Of a stretch of DNA of 64,000 nt, positions 9,946 to 21,861 are shown piece after piece. The stretch lies in the NCBI GenBank assembly GCA_951640165.1, contig OX621255.1, positions 1,178,001-1,242,000 on the forward strand. Direction: 5' to 3'. Each line of letters begins with the position of its first letter. Within the stretch, counting starts at the first letter, position 1. Below the pieces are notes generated by a model that was not told the origin of the DNA, did no database searches, and saw nothing but the letters and a program-made list of their open reading frames with translations. Both the position numbers and the translations under genes were made by a program. The stretch is from Pseudoips prasinana. Lineage: Eukaryota; Arthropoda; Insecta; Lepidoptera; Nolidae.

Positions 9946-10423
9946 TTTTATGTCCATATTAATATAAACATTTGAAGTCATTAACCTTATTAGCTCTACC
10001 TACACCGAACACTAGTAATGACAGATATACGAATTGTTATTCTGGAAAAGCTCTAAATTCCTAGGGAATTATTACAAAACGGGATATGATGGATAGTACG
10101 AGTAGTTATGTTTCTTTGTAAAAGGTTAGCGAGTGGTATACGTTTTGTTTCCGTAAACTTATACAAGTTACGACATTCAAGTTACGAAGTTGTTGGCTTT
10201 GCGGCGATTTGTACTATATGTTATGAAGTTTGGGAACAGAAAGCTTCTAAAAGGTGGATTGAACTTTGGAGTGATAAGAAACCTTAAACATTCGGAAAAT
10301 ATGGCTGTTTCGTGGTTTATACAAGGTGTAACATAAACGGTGTAACTTAGAGACTTAAGAAATGGTACTAAACAGATTAAAGGTAAAATGTGTATGAAAT
10401 CCGAAATATATATATAATTTGAC
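9946..10423. other. No recognised feature
   Basis: AT-rich; no frame or repeat match seen. Confidence 0.5.
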
Positions 10424-10680
10424 GGTCACCGTAGCCTAGTTGGTAGTGCTCCTGCCTACGAAGCTTGTGGTCCTGGATTCGAATCCCGGTAAGTGCAAAT
10501 ATTTGTGTGATGAGCACGAATATTTGTTTCTGAGTCATGGATGTTTTCTATATATTTAAGTATTTATCTATCTATATAAGTATGTATATCGTCGCCTGGT
10601 ACCCTTAGTACAAGCTTTGCTTAGTTTGGGGCTAGTATGATCTGTATGACATTGTCCCTAGATATTATTATTATTATTAT
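10424..10680 (+). mobile_element. SINE-A (tRNA-headed)
   Basis: Full copy from ggtcaccgtagcctagttgg to the (ATT)n tail. B box is ggattcgaatcccgg. Confidence 0.9.
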
Positions 10681-11224
10681 ATTTTCTTGACTCCCCATAC
10701 GAAATGCATCAGCTGATCAAAATTCTTGTATGGAAATTTTATCTTATTTGTTTCTTTTTTTTATTTAATAAAGTACCAACTATAGCTGTACTTTATATTA
10801 CAATCTAGTCTAGAGACTAACAAGTAATTTTATATTAACCTAAACTTCTACATAAACATAATTAATTCTAAGAATCAGTCCACCAACTTTCCTTAGTCAT
10901 ATTTGTTAAGGGGAAGACACATTGTTCGTGTGTTCATTATAATTACATCATTTCTATCCCTAATCACTGAATTCACTAACAACTAATCACGACACTACTT
11001 CATAGGGTTTCATCTTATTTATGTGCATTTTGTATGTTGTTTATGTAACTCGTTGATCAGTTTACAGGCAACATAAGCTGCTGGCGTTGCATCCCCTATT
11101 TATATTACCTACACCTTGTATAAGCTTAAGAAGCAAAGAAGCACAAAGTAACACTAAATAATAAGAACTTAATATGGCATACACAGCAAGATTATAGGGC
11201 CATCTATCCATTTTACCTCTTTTA
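10681..11224. other. No recognised feature
   Basis: AT-rich, no frame of note and no repeat match. Confidence 0.5.
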
Positions 11225-11510
11225 TTGGTGTCCACTGCTGGACAAAGCCTCCCTCAAGATTAAGGGGATTTGGCATAAGAGCCAAGTTTTTCCAGAGGAG
11301 TTGGCAGTATTGTGCCAAAAGACATCCACTGTTGGACGAAGGCCTCCCCTAAGAATCTCCAAAATGGCTGGTCTTGTTCTCTTGCATCCAATTCTTCACT
11401 AGAGCATGAAATTATTAGCAGGGATTAAATGGGGAGGCTTTTTTCTAGCAAAGGACGTACTTTGGCTGACATGATGATGATGAAAATGATGATGAAAGGA
11501 TTTCCGCAAC
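11225..11510. repeat. Three RTE-type 3' end fragments
   Basis: Minus-strand ends at about 11228 (tccactgctggacaaagcct) and 11327 (catccactgttggacgaagg). A plus-strand end at about 11440-11510 finishes in repeated gatgat. They are remnants of RTE LINEs or of SINEs using the same tail. Confidence 0.6.
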
Positions 11511-12264
11511 TGCCCATCTTGCGCTGTTTGCATTCAGAGATCAAGGGCATCCACTCACAATGAAAAAACATAGGCCATAGTCCACCGCAATAACGCTCAA
11601 TAATATAAAATAACATTTTAATATCATATTTCGAAAGGTTACACTTAGTCACGACGCTGTCAAATTTATTTTTGTAGCTTTCAACTTTATCACATAAGCT
11701 TAAGGTTTACTTTCAATTGGGGAAATTTGACAGATTGGTGTAGCTTGATGTGCTGGCGTCTGTACATCCCAGTTCTACTAAATGTTTAACTGATTCAAAA
11801 CATCACATAACAGAAAAATTCCATCCAAAACTATTTCTCAAACACTGTGGACCTTTTTTCACAATAATAAATCAAAGCTTCAATATATTTTATTTCCTAA
11901 TACCGAGGTCCACGCAATATCACATTCTTTATTACCACACCTAACTTTCGACCTTCTCATTAAGCTTAGTAAAAGGCATCCTTCAATAAAACAAAGCAAC
12001 CACAAATCTCGGAGCACACGAATCACAAAATTCGCGCAGAAAAGAAAAGTTCCACGCGGCCCACGTACAGTGGTGCCAGTCAAAATGGCACGTCAGGTGT
12101 TAAGTGCCAGAAGTTTGTGGCAATTTGCCCAACCACCGTTAAGTCAATTAGTTCTACCTTATGAACACGGGTGTTCCTACCTATGTTTGACGGACCCATA
12201 TGGAGCCCTAAACACAGAGCAGGTAAAATAGTAGGACACAATTACTAATTATTATACTAGTTAT
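11511..12264. other. No recognised feature
   Basis: Only frames under 80 codons and no repeat match. Around 12010-12110 composition is less AT-rich, but I cannot identify an exon. Confidence 0.4.
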
Positions 12265-12605
12265 TGTAACGCTGGCGTGTTCAACTGCAAATAATTAGAT
12301 CCTGGGTTCAAGTCCAGGACTGGACCAAAATTATTGCTCTGGCAAGAAGAGCACTCCAGAATCTGCTACTCTTCTTTCTTCTTTTAAAACACAGCAGATA
12401 ATCGTCTCTTATTTCATTATATGGAATGTGGTTAAATTTAATTTCTTTATTGGTCACCCAGCTATAGAATGACCGTGACCGTGTACTTTACCTCGCGAAT
12501 CACTTACCGACTGGTAAGTGCAACTGGCTATAAACGCCGCCAATTAAATCCCTGTATCGCAGGGAACTATAAAAATATGAAATTCATTGACACATGACAC
12601 ACACA
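12265..12605. repeat. SINE-D head (plus) and SINE-B remnant (minus)
   Basis: 12265-12330 has gtgttcaactgcaaataatt and a B box gggttcaagtcc, as in SINE-D heads. 12525-12605 has 'aaatccctgtatcgcaggga' and 'cagtctgaatta', as in a reversed SINE-B tail. Confidence 0.5.
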
Positions 12606-12738
12606 CAGTCTGAATTACGACAGTGATTCACAAGAATAGGTGTCCTGTGGGGGACTCCAGCCCGGAATAGAGGACGTGGATGTATTAGTAAGATGACCAC
12701 ATTAAATATTGCGCTACATGTGCGTTTGGGAATGTAAT

Positions 12739-12968
12739 ACCGTAGCCTAGTTGGTAGTGCTCCTGCCTACGAAGCTGGTGGTCCTGGGTTCGAATCCCGG
12801 TAAGTGCAAATATTTGTGTGATGAGCACGAATATTTGTTTCTGAGACATGGATGTTTTCTATGTATTTAAGCATTTATCTATATAAGTATGTATATCGAC
12901 GCCTGGTACCCATAGTACAAGCTTTGCTTAGTTTGGGACTAGGATGATCTGTGTGACATTGTCCCTAT
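12739..12968 (+). mobile_element. SINE-A (tRNA-headed)
   Basis: It starts at accgtagcctagttggtagt and lacks the first bases of other copies. The body is complete to 'gtgtgacattgtccctat', and the usual (ATT)n tail is replaced by a TATA-rich stretch. Confidence 0.88.
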
Positions 12969-12974
12969 ATGTCT

Positions 12975-13372
12975 CCTATATATATAATATATGTAGGTAA
13001 TTTTAGAATAAGTTACAAATATAATGTGGGTAGTACCGCGCCATTGCTTTTTGTATCGGGCAGTCTGAATACACGTACAGCAGCGTATTGACTTGTTTTA
13101 TTGGAAATACTGTATCCCAGAATCCCAGTCTTCCCGGTATACGTCAGGGAAGTTGGCAGAGATAGATAATCTCAGTCAAAACGTAAAGCTCACCGTTTTG
13201 TGCCCAATCTCCCCCGATCCATCTCATCGGAAATGAGAGTACGACAAAGAAAGTGCTGCTATATACTTGAATATTATGATATATTAGGCTAGTTTCTGAC
13301 ACGATATGCCACCGTAGCCGAACTGGGGGCAGTGTTACTACCACCCTTAGAATAATTATATTAAACAATATA
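12975..13372. other. No recognised feature
   Basis: Mixed composition; no frame or repeat match seen. Confidence 0.45.
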
Positions 13373-13865
13373 TCGTCCCCGTAGTTGGAAAATTAAATAA
13401 CTCCGATTTTGGCGAAATTGACTTTATCCTATTTTGAAAACACCTAAAACCTGCCGCATATTTCAGCCTTACAGGCGTTTTCGTATCTTATTCCGTTCCA
13501 AAGATATAGCCATTTTTGTCAGACAGGTCATGACAGATGGAATAATAAATATCTTCAGACAAACACATTTTTTTTAAAGGAAAACTGAATAACTCAGTAA
13601 ATAAATCAATAACTGTGGTCAATGACAAGATGAATGTCAAATAAATTAAATAACTTGAGTTGTTGAATTTTTCCTCACCTTATAAATTCTTTCACAAAAC
13701 TAACTTAGTTCTAGGAAAACTAAATAACTCGATTTATTTAATTCTGCGATTCAGAATTCTGATATAACGTACCTAATTTATAAATAATTGATGTTATTTA
13801 TTTCTTCTACAACTAGATAATGATTAATTATAAGATGATAGGCAAATAAAATTAAATAAATTAAG

Positions 13866-14087
13866 TTGTCATCAAAGGTAATCAGAGGGCCAAGTCTCAT
13901 TTCGGGTATCGAACCAATGCCGCCTTTTACAAACGAAGAAAATAAAATAAAAAGGAAAGTTAGTTCTTTAATAGACATCAATATTTCACTGGCTAAGAAG
14001 AAAAAAAGAGTTAAGAGATTTGAACGAATAAACCCGATTTTGTCGAGAGATTCTAAAGATGAAACAAGTAATATTATAACAACTTGA
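13866..14087 (+). CDS. Unassigned 73-codon frame inside the TIR element
   Basis: A short, very basic protein (73 aa) with a Lys/Arg-rich stretch around KIKRKVSS and AKKKKRVKRFER and no Cys or His clusters. It lies in the left arm of the TIR element, just before the RTE LINE. It could be a remnant exon of a transposase or a chance frame in AT-rich DNA. I do not recognise it. Confidence 0.3.
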   Translation: MSSKVIRGPSLISGIEPMPPFTNEENKIKRKVSSLIDINISLAKKKKRVKRFERINPILSRDSKDETSNIITT

Positions 14088-14578
14088 GCTTTTATTGAAA
14101 TCCCTATTGACCAATTAGACTCACCCTGATAGAAGAATTATGGAACACAATGTCACAATCGCTGGGATAACAGATTCAGTAATATAAACAGGAAATAAGG
14201 AAAAAGAAACCAGGGTGCTAAAAATCCCCGGCAGACGCCATGTTACCAAAACCGATAACGTCTGGCCCTGGCAACATATAACACTCACACACAGTTGACC
14301 GACGAGAATATCATTGAACTGGAGAAGGAACTGAGCAGGTTACATTGGAATATCATAGGTTTGTCTGAAGTCCAAAGAGAGTTTTTAGGAATATCATGTC
14401 ATCCCCACGATAATCCTAAAATCCGGGAACCTGCTATATTTCCGCGAGGGCGACCAACTGTTCCAAGGTGATGTCGGGTTCATAGTTCAAAAGTCCCTCG
14501 TCCACAAGGAACGTAGTGAAACTCGAGAGTGTGTCGACTAAGGCGGCATACCTTATAACGTAACTTATAACGTATTCG

Positions 14579-15034
14579 TTGAAGGTCATTCAGGTTTACG
14601 CGCCGACTTCAACGCACTCCGACGATGAGGTTGAGGTCATGTATGAGGATATTTTTAGAGCCACTCATACCTCTAACACTTATTTCACTGTGGTCATGGG
14701 GGACTTTAACTCGAAGCTGGGTAAACGATTCGGGAATGAGCTGAGAGTGGGGCAATTTGGAACTGGAGACCGGAACCCTCGGGGCCAAATGTTGGCCGAC
14801 ATGGAGAAGGAGGGACTCTTTATGATAAATTCCTTCTTCAGGAAGCTGGATCACCGCAAATGGACCTGGGTGAGCCCCGATGGCAAAAACAAAAATGAGA
14901 TAGACTTTATCTTGTCGACGAGACTACAGACGTTTAATGACGTCTCTGTGATCAATGCGGTTAAAACCGGGAGCGATCACAGACTGGTGAGAGGCTTATT
15001 GAATCTAATGTCAAGCTCCAGAGGTGCAGACTGA
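14579..15034 (+). pseudogene. RTE APE-type endonuclease domain
   Basis: Part of the N-terminal endonuclease of the LINE, which nicks DNA to prime reverse transcription. VVMGDFNSKLG (GDFN at residues 41-44), WTWVSPDGKNKNEIDFIL (about 96-112) and the catalytic SDHRL (132-136) are present. The upstream part of the domain (ELEKELSR, about 14320) lies in a different reading segment. The frame ends prematurely at 15034, before the reverse transcriptase. The listed start is the beginning of the open stretch, not a true initiation codon. Confidence 0.85.
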
Positions 15035-15601
15035 TAAAGTCTACGCGCCGACCTTTACCTATTGACGTCCAAAACCCACCATTTCAGCTCGAACTGCGAA
15101 ACCGTTTCGAATGCCTAGCAGGCTGCGAGGAAGTGGACTCATACTACGACAGGCTCGTAGAAGCTGTCCATACGGCTGAGTTTAAGGTCTTCAAGGCCCA
15201 GCGTACAAACAGACTTTGCCCTGCAACTTATGGAAGTAATACGGAAAATGGTTTTGACATCCTTAGATGATGCTACTATATACCGGCTGCTCAACAGACA
15301 GTTCTCAAAGTCTTTGACTCGCGACACGCGTCAATTTAATACAAGTAGTATTAAAGAAGCCATCGAGCGGAACAATGGCTCTAAAGTGTTCGTAAGAGAT
15401 CTGTCTGTTGGACAAACCCAACTGACGAAGCTGAAGACTGAGGATGCACGGCAATCGTCACGTCTAAACCGGAGTTGCTGTGAGAGATTGAGAATTCTAT
15501 GGACAGTTATATACGACAACGCAGTCACCTGCCAAAAGTCATGTCTTGGATGGAGCACGACCAACCCGACATTACACTGAAGACACCCGGACGTCAGCCT
15601 G

Positions 15602-16580
15602 TACGAGATTAAAATGGCTCTCAGACAACTTAAGAACAACAAGGCTCTTGGTGATGATGGAGTTTCAGCAGAGCTTCTGAAGGCGGATGGTACACCAATC
15701 CTACGGGCCTTTCAGAAGTTATTTAACTCCGCCATACTGGATAATCAAACACCACAAGCATGGCACAGAAGTGTGGTAGTGCTCTCCTTCAAAAAGGGCG
15801 ATAAAACCCTATTGAAAAATTATTGACCCATCACACTGCTGAGCCATTTGATGATTTCCAGCCTCCCGAACAAGCCGGTATCCGAAAAGTCTTTAGCACC
15901 ATAGACCATATACATACGCTGCGGCAAGTTATACATGAGAAGTCGAAGAGTATACAAGCCACTGTGCTTAGCGTTTGTGGACTATGAGAAAGCCTTAGAT
16001 TATCGAAACCTGGGCTGTGGTCTCTCCTAAGGTGCCAAATCTACTACCGGTAAATCGAGGTGTTAAAGTATTTGTATGAAAACGCCACAATGTTAGTGCG
16101 ACTCCAGGACCAAAACTCGAAACCTATCCACTTGCAGCGAGGTGTGAGACAGGAAGATGTTACATCTCCGAAAGTGTTCGTCGCTGCATTGGAAGATGTC
16201 TTCAAGCTTCTGGTCAATGGTGAGTATTTCACTCACTTACGATTGGCCGATGATATAGTAGTCATGGCTGAGACCATGGTAGATTTCGGTACAATGCTCT
16301 ATGACCTCAGTAGAGTTTCTCAACAAGTGGGCCTGAAAAGGAACATGGATATGACGAAAATCATGTCAAACCTCCAACCCCACTCAATTGAAGGTTGGAG
16401 ACTCTGCACGCGAAGTTGTAGATAACTATATTTACCTAGGACAGACCATCCAACTAGGTCGTTCTAACTTCGAGAAGGTGGTCCATCGTAGAATCCAACT
16501 CGGTTGGGCAGCGTTCGGGAAACTACGTAACATCTTCTCGCCAAAATACCGCAGTGTCTCAAGTAGAAAGTCTTGAACCA
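15602..16580 (+). pseudogene. RTE reverse transcriptase, broken
   Basis: Pieces in order: an N-terminal RT block (MALRQLKNNKALGDDGVSAE, 15614 on) and motif A as FVDYEKAL near 15970-15995. RGVRQEDVTSPKVF lies near 16140. The catalytic segment reads LADD instead of FADD near 16240, and the thumb region includes VSQQVGLK. Stops at 15824-15826 and several frame changes split it. Around 16215 roughly a dozen residues usual between DVFKLL and NGEY are missing. The C-terminal part (NYIYLGQTIQLGRSNFEK, 16388-16576) continues degraded to about 16960. Confidence 0.85.
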
Positions 16581-17599
16581 GTGTGTGTTGCCAGTGATGA
16601 CTTGATGACAGACCAGATACGTGGTCGCTCACTATGAGCCTTATTAGAAGGCTCAAGGTCACCCAAAGAGCAATGGAGAGGGCTATGCTCGGAGTTTTCT
16701 TGCGATATCGAATCAGAAATGTCGAAATCTGCAGGCGAACCAAAGTCACCGACATAGCCCAAAGAATTGTAAAACCGAAGTGGCAGTGGGCGGCCACATA
16801 GAACGTAGAACCCACGGCCGTTAGAGCATAAAGGTTCTCGAGTGGTAACCACGAACTGGAAGACGCAGTGTGGGCAGGTTCCTACAAGATGGACCCATGA
16901 TCTTGTGCGGGTCGCTGGAAATTGTTGTATGCGAATAGCGCAAGACCGGCAATTGTGGGCCTTTGTCCAGCTGTGGACCTTTTGGCTGATATGATGATGA
17001 TGATGTTTATTTTTTAAGTTTGTGGCAAGATAAGTTCACATTTTCTAAATTTTAGTTTACTTTTCTATTTATTCCTTAATATAACTTTATTAATATCATA
17101 ATACAGCTTTTATTTCATATGAGACCAATAAATATCAAAGTAATAATAACGTACAAAACCACTAAGTTTTCCATTTAAAAATATTTCGTTCTTGATAAAT
17201 TCAATAACTCCATTTATTTCACCAAAATTTACTCTACCAAATGTATTTAGTTGTAGGAAAACTAAATAAATAGCCGAAATAAGTAGCTAATTGTTGTTAC
17301 GTCATAAAAACAGTTGTGGCAAAATTAAACAACTTGATTTTTAATTTGTTATTTAGTTATAGTTAAAGATAGTGTTCAGTTTGTTAAAGCATAATGTAAA
17401 AGGTTATCAGGTCCACAAAATATAAAAACACCGACGGTAAAATTATCACACATTTTCTTACAAATGTACATTAACTAAAAAAAAACACTAAATCGCGTTT
17501 ATCTCAGAACTACAAAATCAGAGTTATTTAATTTTCCCTCTACGGGGACGATATATCTACCGACAAATTAAACGAAGAAAACTCTATAATTTTTTTTAA

Positions 17600-17712
17600 G
17601 ACATCACCCGCACTATGAAATCTAATCCCTGTGTTGCGGGGTACTTTACAAACATGTAACGAACCCGCGACACGAAGCGGCATGGCGACTGTCTTAGCCG
17701 CTGCGCCATACG
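17600..17712 (-). mobile_element. SINE-B, internally deleted
   Basis: Head (reverse complement of cgaacccgcgacacgaagcg and gccgctgcgcca) and tail ('aatccctgtgttgcgggg') are present. The 'cataaatagttg' centre is missing. Confidence 0.7.
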
Positions 17713-18329
17713 TGATATTATTCTAACCTTTGAAATGTCTATAATTTGTAGATACTGTGCAAGTGGCGGGTGCAAAAGACCCTCAACTAGTAGCTAGTTA
17801 ATTGAAGCGGCAAATACCTGAATCATCCTAATAAAGCTGCCTTAGGTGTCATTGTCAGCGGCCCCCTGAGCCATGGCTCGGTACAGGCTACAGACATGGA
17901 ATCACAGGCTGGTCAAGATGTTAATGTGGTCCATACCTGCGAAAGTCCCATCCTAGCTACGTTATCTCTAGCTGCCTAGGAAGAAAACTTGTATAAAAAG
18001 AGCAGAAAAATACACTAGCCTTGCTTGTTTTTTGCATCTTGCTAAGGTTTTTTCTTTCGTTCTATTTAATCTATTTGTATATTACAGCAAGAAGGTTGTA
18101 TTACATCTGTCCCTCCCACTAGAATAAAATTGGCACATAATAATCAAAATAATATTCTTTTATTTCTCTTTATTTACTCGAGATTAACAGTTATATAGCT
18201 ATTATCTATGTTCTGTGTTCAATATAATATATTTCAGTTCTAGAAATTTTTCCAAGTTCTCAAACGAAGAGGCTTATTACCTGGTATTGTACCGAGTATA
18301 TAAAGATATACTCCTTTTTTGTAAATACT
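17713..18329. other. No recognised feature
   Basis: No frame or repeat match. 17820-17990 is less AT-rich but without a coding frame. Confidence 0.45.
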
Positions 18330-18470
18330 TACTTATATAGATAATTACACCCAGACAAAGAACAAACAGACATGTTCATGTACACAAATATCTTTCCTGG
18401 ATGGAAATCGAACCCATGACCTGCGGCGTGAGAAGCAAGCATTTATTAACCACGCCAACCGGCCCGTTAG
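18330..18470 (-). mobile_element. SINE-C, partial
   Basis: Head and first part of the body in reverse ('cacgccaaccggcccg', 'ggaaatcgaacccatgacc'). The 3' half is absent. Confidence 0.7.
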
Positions 18471-18806
18471 CTCCTCCTTGCATATTATAGTGTAAGTCAC
18501 TAAATACTGCCTTCTCATGCATCTTCCCGTCTTTAACCACCATGGGGCTCGACCTTTATCCCTCATACATCTTCAATAAGGGTAGATAAAGTATGCATAT
18601 AAGATACACTTGCACTTCGAAAAACAACTTTAATTCGGTCGTAATAAGAGTGTTGTCTTGGGTTAACTGTATCTACTGTCGTGTTGTCGCCTGCCAATCA
18701 AGGACTCTATTAGCAGAGACTTAAATCAATACAAACCTCCTATAACTTTGGAGGACACTATAGTGCCGGCAAATGATATTTTATCAAGACATGTCTACGA
18801 ATAGTC
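18471..18806. other. No recognised feature
   Basis: Nothing seen beyond short frames. Confidence 0.45.
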
Positions 18807-19560
18807 TTCTGTCTAGTTTTCTGTTCACCCTCTCTTTGTTTTCAGCTCATCCTCATTCACCTCACATCATGCAGACCCGAAGCATGGCTGCAACTCAAGT
18901 AGCTGAACATAAGTTGAAATCAGCAGACATACCAAGATCAGTGTCATAAACTTGAACAGGAGCGTGAGGAGAATGAGATAGGGATAAAAAGGGTCATTGA
19001 TAGTCAACCAAAAAAACACATCACTGAAAAGAGAACTTGTGAAACTCAACCACCAACTAGAGTCTACAGAGTCTTTTGATAAGTGTAGAGTGTTATATGA
19101 AGAAGCACTGTGCAAAATTAGAGATCTTGAATTAGAATTAATTAATTGTAATAATAAGTTGTCAAATTATGTAAAAAACACAACATGTTTAGTTGCTTCC
19201 ATTAATCAGAGCTTGTATGACGAGTTGGCCAGTTGTAGTCCGGTGGATCTCCCTATTAATACAACGGTTAATACAAATAAGTTTAAAAGAATTATAAAAG
19301 CCAAATTATGTAGCAAGGCTTACTACAAAATTTCTGATTAATTAAATGACAAAACAACTTCGGATTGAGTCGCTCTAAATTAACACATTTAAATACAATG
19401 TAACTAAAGTTAAGAAATAAATATTTTAAAAAAGCTTTCGTACTGCTTTTTCCGGCAGTGTTTCTCAGTAGCTGCCACTTCATGCACTGCACGGTAGGGT
19501 AAAAAAAATATTGGTTAGTAAAAAAAATGTTAAGATTTTTATGAAATAAATGAAAAATAC
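18807..19560 (+). mobile_element. Two-ended deletion derivative of the CR1-like LINE
   Basis: Compared with the parent at 31118-36172, this keeps the 5' leader from ttctgtctagtt, the ORF1 start (ATG at 18869) to about codon 145, then jumps to the last ~30 codons of ORF2 (FKRIIKAKLCS) and the 3' UTR. The junction is near 19264-19272, after 'ttaatacaacggt'. About 4.2 kb of the parent is missing. There are also a 14-bp deletion in a direct repeat near 18927 and a ~33-bp deletion near 19070. Because both ends are kept, this is not the usual 5' truncation. It encodes no complete protein; frames at 18997-19341 are fused remnants. Confidence 0.85.
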
Positions 19561-19794
19561 AATTTAAAATTTGAATTTTTGAGTACATTTGTGAAATGTA
19601 AAGAAGGTTGTACTTTATTCGGCTCTCATTCGCACATTACAATATGAGCAAGTCCGGTGTTACATAGACACAGTGTACTCGCCACTACTTGGTTTCTATA
19701 GCCACTCCATTTGTTTTAAACTCGGTTCATGTGTAGTGCCATAGACATGCCCTGGTATATTCGCAATAAATACCATCAAGCATTTTCCACCACC

Positions 19795-20030
19795 ACTATG
19801 TCAGCCAAATGCTAGCAGCTATGTTCACTGCTGGACACAACCCTCCCCAAGGAACGGCGGGACATGCCATAATCGTCACGCTTGGCAGGCGGGTTGGCGA
19901 TCGCAGTTTGATGGTCATAGTCCTCAGAAAATCGCTGTTGCCCGTTCTCCGATAGGTATTCCCTCTGGACGATTTCTACGCCCCCCACGTGATGAGATGG
20001 GGTAATGAAATTCTGAGTATCAAGCATTGA
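19795..20030 (-). mobile_element. SINE-like repeat G with RTE-type 3' end
   Basis: Read on the minus strand: catctcatcacgtggggggc, 'ctgaggactatgaccatc', 'gcgatcgccaacccgcc', then 'tccagcagtgaaca'. The end resembles RTE LINE termini, suggesting mobilisation by them. Confidence 0.6.
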
Positions 20031-20784
20031 ATGAAGCAAATGACTATATGCTTTAAAACTTATTCATGCAGCATCCAAGTCTAGTCAAGTTACGTAGTGG
20101 TTGCGGCAGAAAATATACTCCGATCGTCGTCTCCCGAAATGTGGCCGATAGAAGTGGTTGAAGATTTACAAATAAATTGAGCCATATTATCATGTCTTCC
20201 GTTATAATTAAAACATGACAAGATTTGTCTGCATTACACGAAGTTTCATAAATCATTTATTACGTAGGCGCGACGTATATCCGGCGGAAATAACTCACAA
20301 TAACGCTAATACGTAACTTAGAGTCGCGTATCATTTACATATTCTGTCAGACTGGGGGATATAAATCTTTGTACGAACGACAGTAGGTACAATAAGCGAT
20401 TGAAATATTATAATTTTGTTAGTAAAAAGCTTCCCTTTGCGGGTTTGCTTGTTTATTTGAACTTACCTTGAGAATTAAGCTATTTTTTTTAATTAAATAT
20501 TTGTTGCACATACATGTAGAGGCGGACTTAATGCCAACGGCATTTCCTACCAGCCAACCCTTGCGTGATGCAGATAAACTATGGTAATAGCACTATCAAT
20601 TTCGATATGAGCAAAAGAAAGTGTAGAAGATATACAAAACAAATTACGAAATGAAAAACAAAGAAAAAAAAATCACGTAATGGAAAGTAAATCCCTATAA
20701 ATACTATATATGAATAAATACATACTAAAATATAAATATCTGTAGACACATAATATATCTATCTTTCTTTTCTTTTTTAAAAAG
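20031..20784. other. No recognised feature
   Basis: AT-rich; no frame or repeat match seen. Confidence 0.45.
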
Positions 20785-20935
20785 ACAGCGGCCGCACTGT
20801 GGATGTTAATCCCTGTGTCGCGAAGTACTTAACAAACATAAAATTGACAGACACAAATTACATACATACCCAGAAGAACTATTTATGGGTCACACAAATA
20901 GTTGTCCTGCGCGAGAATCGAACCCTAAATACCAC
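20785..20935 (-). mobile_element. SINE-B, head truncated
   Basis: Reversed body: 'aatccctgtgtcgcg', 'atttatgggtcacacaaata' and 'cgcgagaatcgaaccct' (B-box side). The A-box part is missing. Confidence 0.7.
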
Positions 20936-21099
20936 TTTAAGGCTTGAAATTTTGCAAAAAATTCATATAATTCTCGCGCAATAATGCCTATTCAACCCAC
21001 AGAAAAGTATATGTGAAAATAATCCCACCGTCCTCGTATGAATTGATTGCATTGTAACGATACCTTCTACATATGTATGTCTCTCTCAGATAGTGATGT

Positions 21100-21370
21100 C
21101 CTTGGTTCACATGCCGGGTCGGGCCAAAATAAGATTTTAGGACTTTTCTGAAAAATTCCTCAGTATGCCCGAAGTCCGAAGTCTGGAAATTGGCGGTATT
21201 TATACTCCCACGGCTCGGAGGGCACGTAAATCTTGACCTCTTTCCGTTCGTGCTGCTTCTCTTCGCATCGGATTATGAGATGTAAAGTGCCCCTATGTTT
21301 AGTCTAGATGGCTAGTCTCCAGTGAGACTGGCTGCGGTGGCTAAACTTTGACCAGGAGGATATTATTATC
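21100..21370 (+). mobile_element. SINE-D, head truncated
   Basis: Starts near the B box (ccttggttcacatgccgggt). The body includes 'cgaagtctggaaattggcgg' and 'ctccagtgagactggctg', and the tail is gatattattat. Confidence 0.7.
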
Positions 21371-21478
21371 TAACATTTTAAAACTTTATTCTGAAATGAT
21401 AAAGTAAAAAGGAATTCTTCTTTAAATATGAATGTAAAGATACCGCTAAAAGCACGGTAAATCCGTTTGCATAACAAA

Positions 21479-21768
21479 AAACCGGCCAAGTGCGAGTCGG
21501 ACTCACGCAAGAACGGTTCCGTACCATTATCCACAAAAACGAGCAAAAAATTCACATTTGTTGTATGGGAGCCCCCTTAAATATTTACTTCATTTTGTTT
21601 TTAATATTTGTTGTTACAGCGGTAACAGAAATCCATCATCTCTGAAAATTTCAACTGTCTATCTATCACGGTTCATGAGATACAGCCTGGTGACAGACGG
21701 ACAGATAGACAGACAGCGAAGTCTTAGTAAAGGGTCCCGTTTTACCCTTTGGGTACGGGACCCTAAAA
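21479..21768 (+). repeat. Repeat E-prime
   Basis: Left end aaccggccaagtgcgagtcg is shared with repeat E. The body differs ('gttgtatgggagccccc', 'tatcacggttcatgagatac') and the right end is tacgggaccctaaaa. The same variant, reversed and interrupted by a MITE, lies at 38219-38728. Confidence 0.75.
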
Positions 21769-21861
21769 CGTACACAAAGACGGTAAGTGCAAAATATATA
21801 GCGCCTGATAACCGTTGCACCGACACTAATGTCGACGGAAAGAAGAATGACGTATAAATGG

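Larger units (their letters stand above)
14205..17012 (+). mobile_element. Decayed RTE-clade LINE
   Basis: One ORF2-type LINE with homology from about 14290 (endonuclease start, ELEKELSRLHWNIIGLSEV) through APE endonuclease, reverse transcriptase and C-terminal region. It ends at 'tccagctgtggacc' plus gatatgatgatgatgatg. That 3' terminus is typical of RTE elements, which end in short simple repeats instead of poly(A). The left edge is approximate. Several stops and frameshifts show it is dead. It sits inside the TIR element. Confidence 0.85.
13373..17551. mobile_element. TIR element with subterminal repeats, host of an RTE LINE
   Basis: The ends are 40-bp inverted repeats with about four mismatches: tcgtccccgtag at 13373 and its reverse complement ending at 17551, each followed inward by aaaattaaataactc. 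TA/TATA flanks both ends; the exact target duplication is ambiguous because the end is palindromic. At least eight copies of a related motif, near 'aaaactaaataactcgattt', lie within about 550 bp of each end in both orientations. Examples are near 13577, 13640, 13712, 13845, 17200, 17254 and 17320. Such repeats usually bind a transposase. Without the RTE insertion the element would be about 1.4 kb. I cannot assign a superfamily. Confidence 0.65.
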
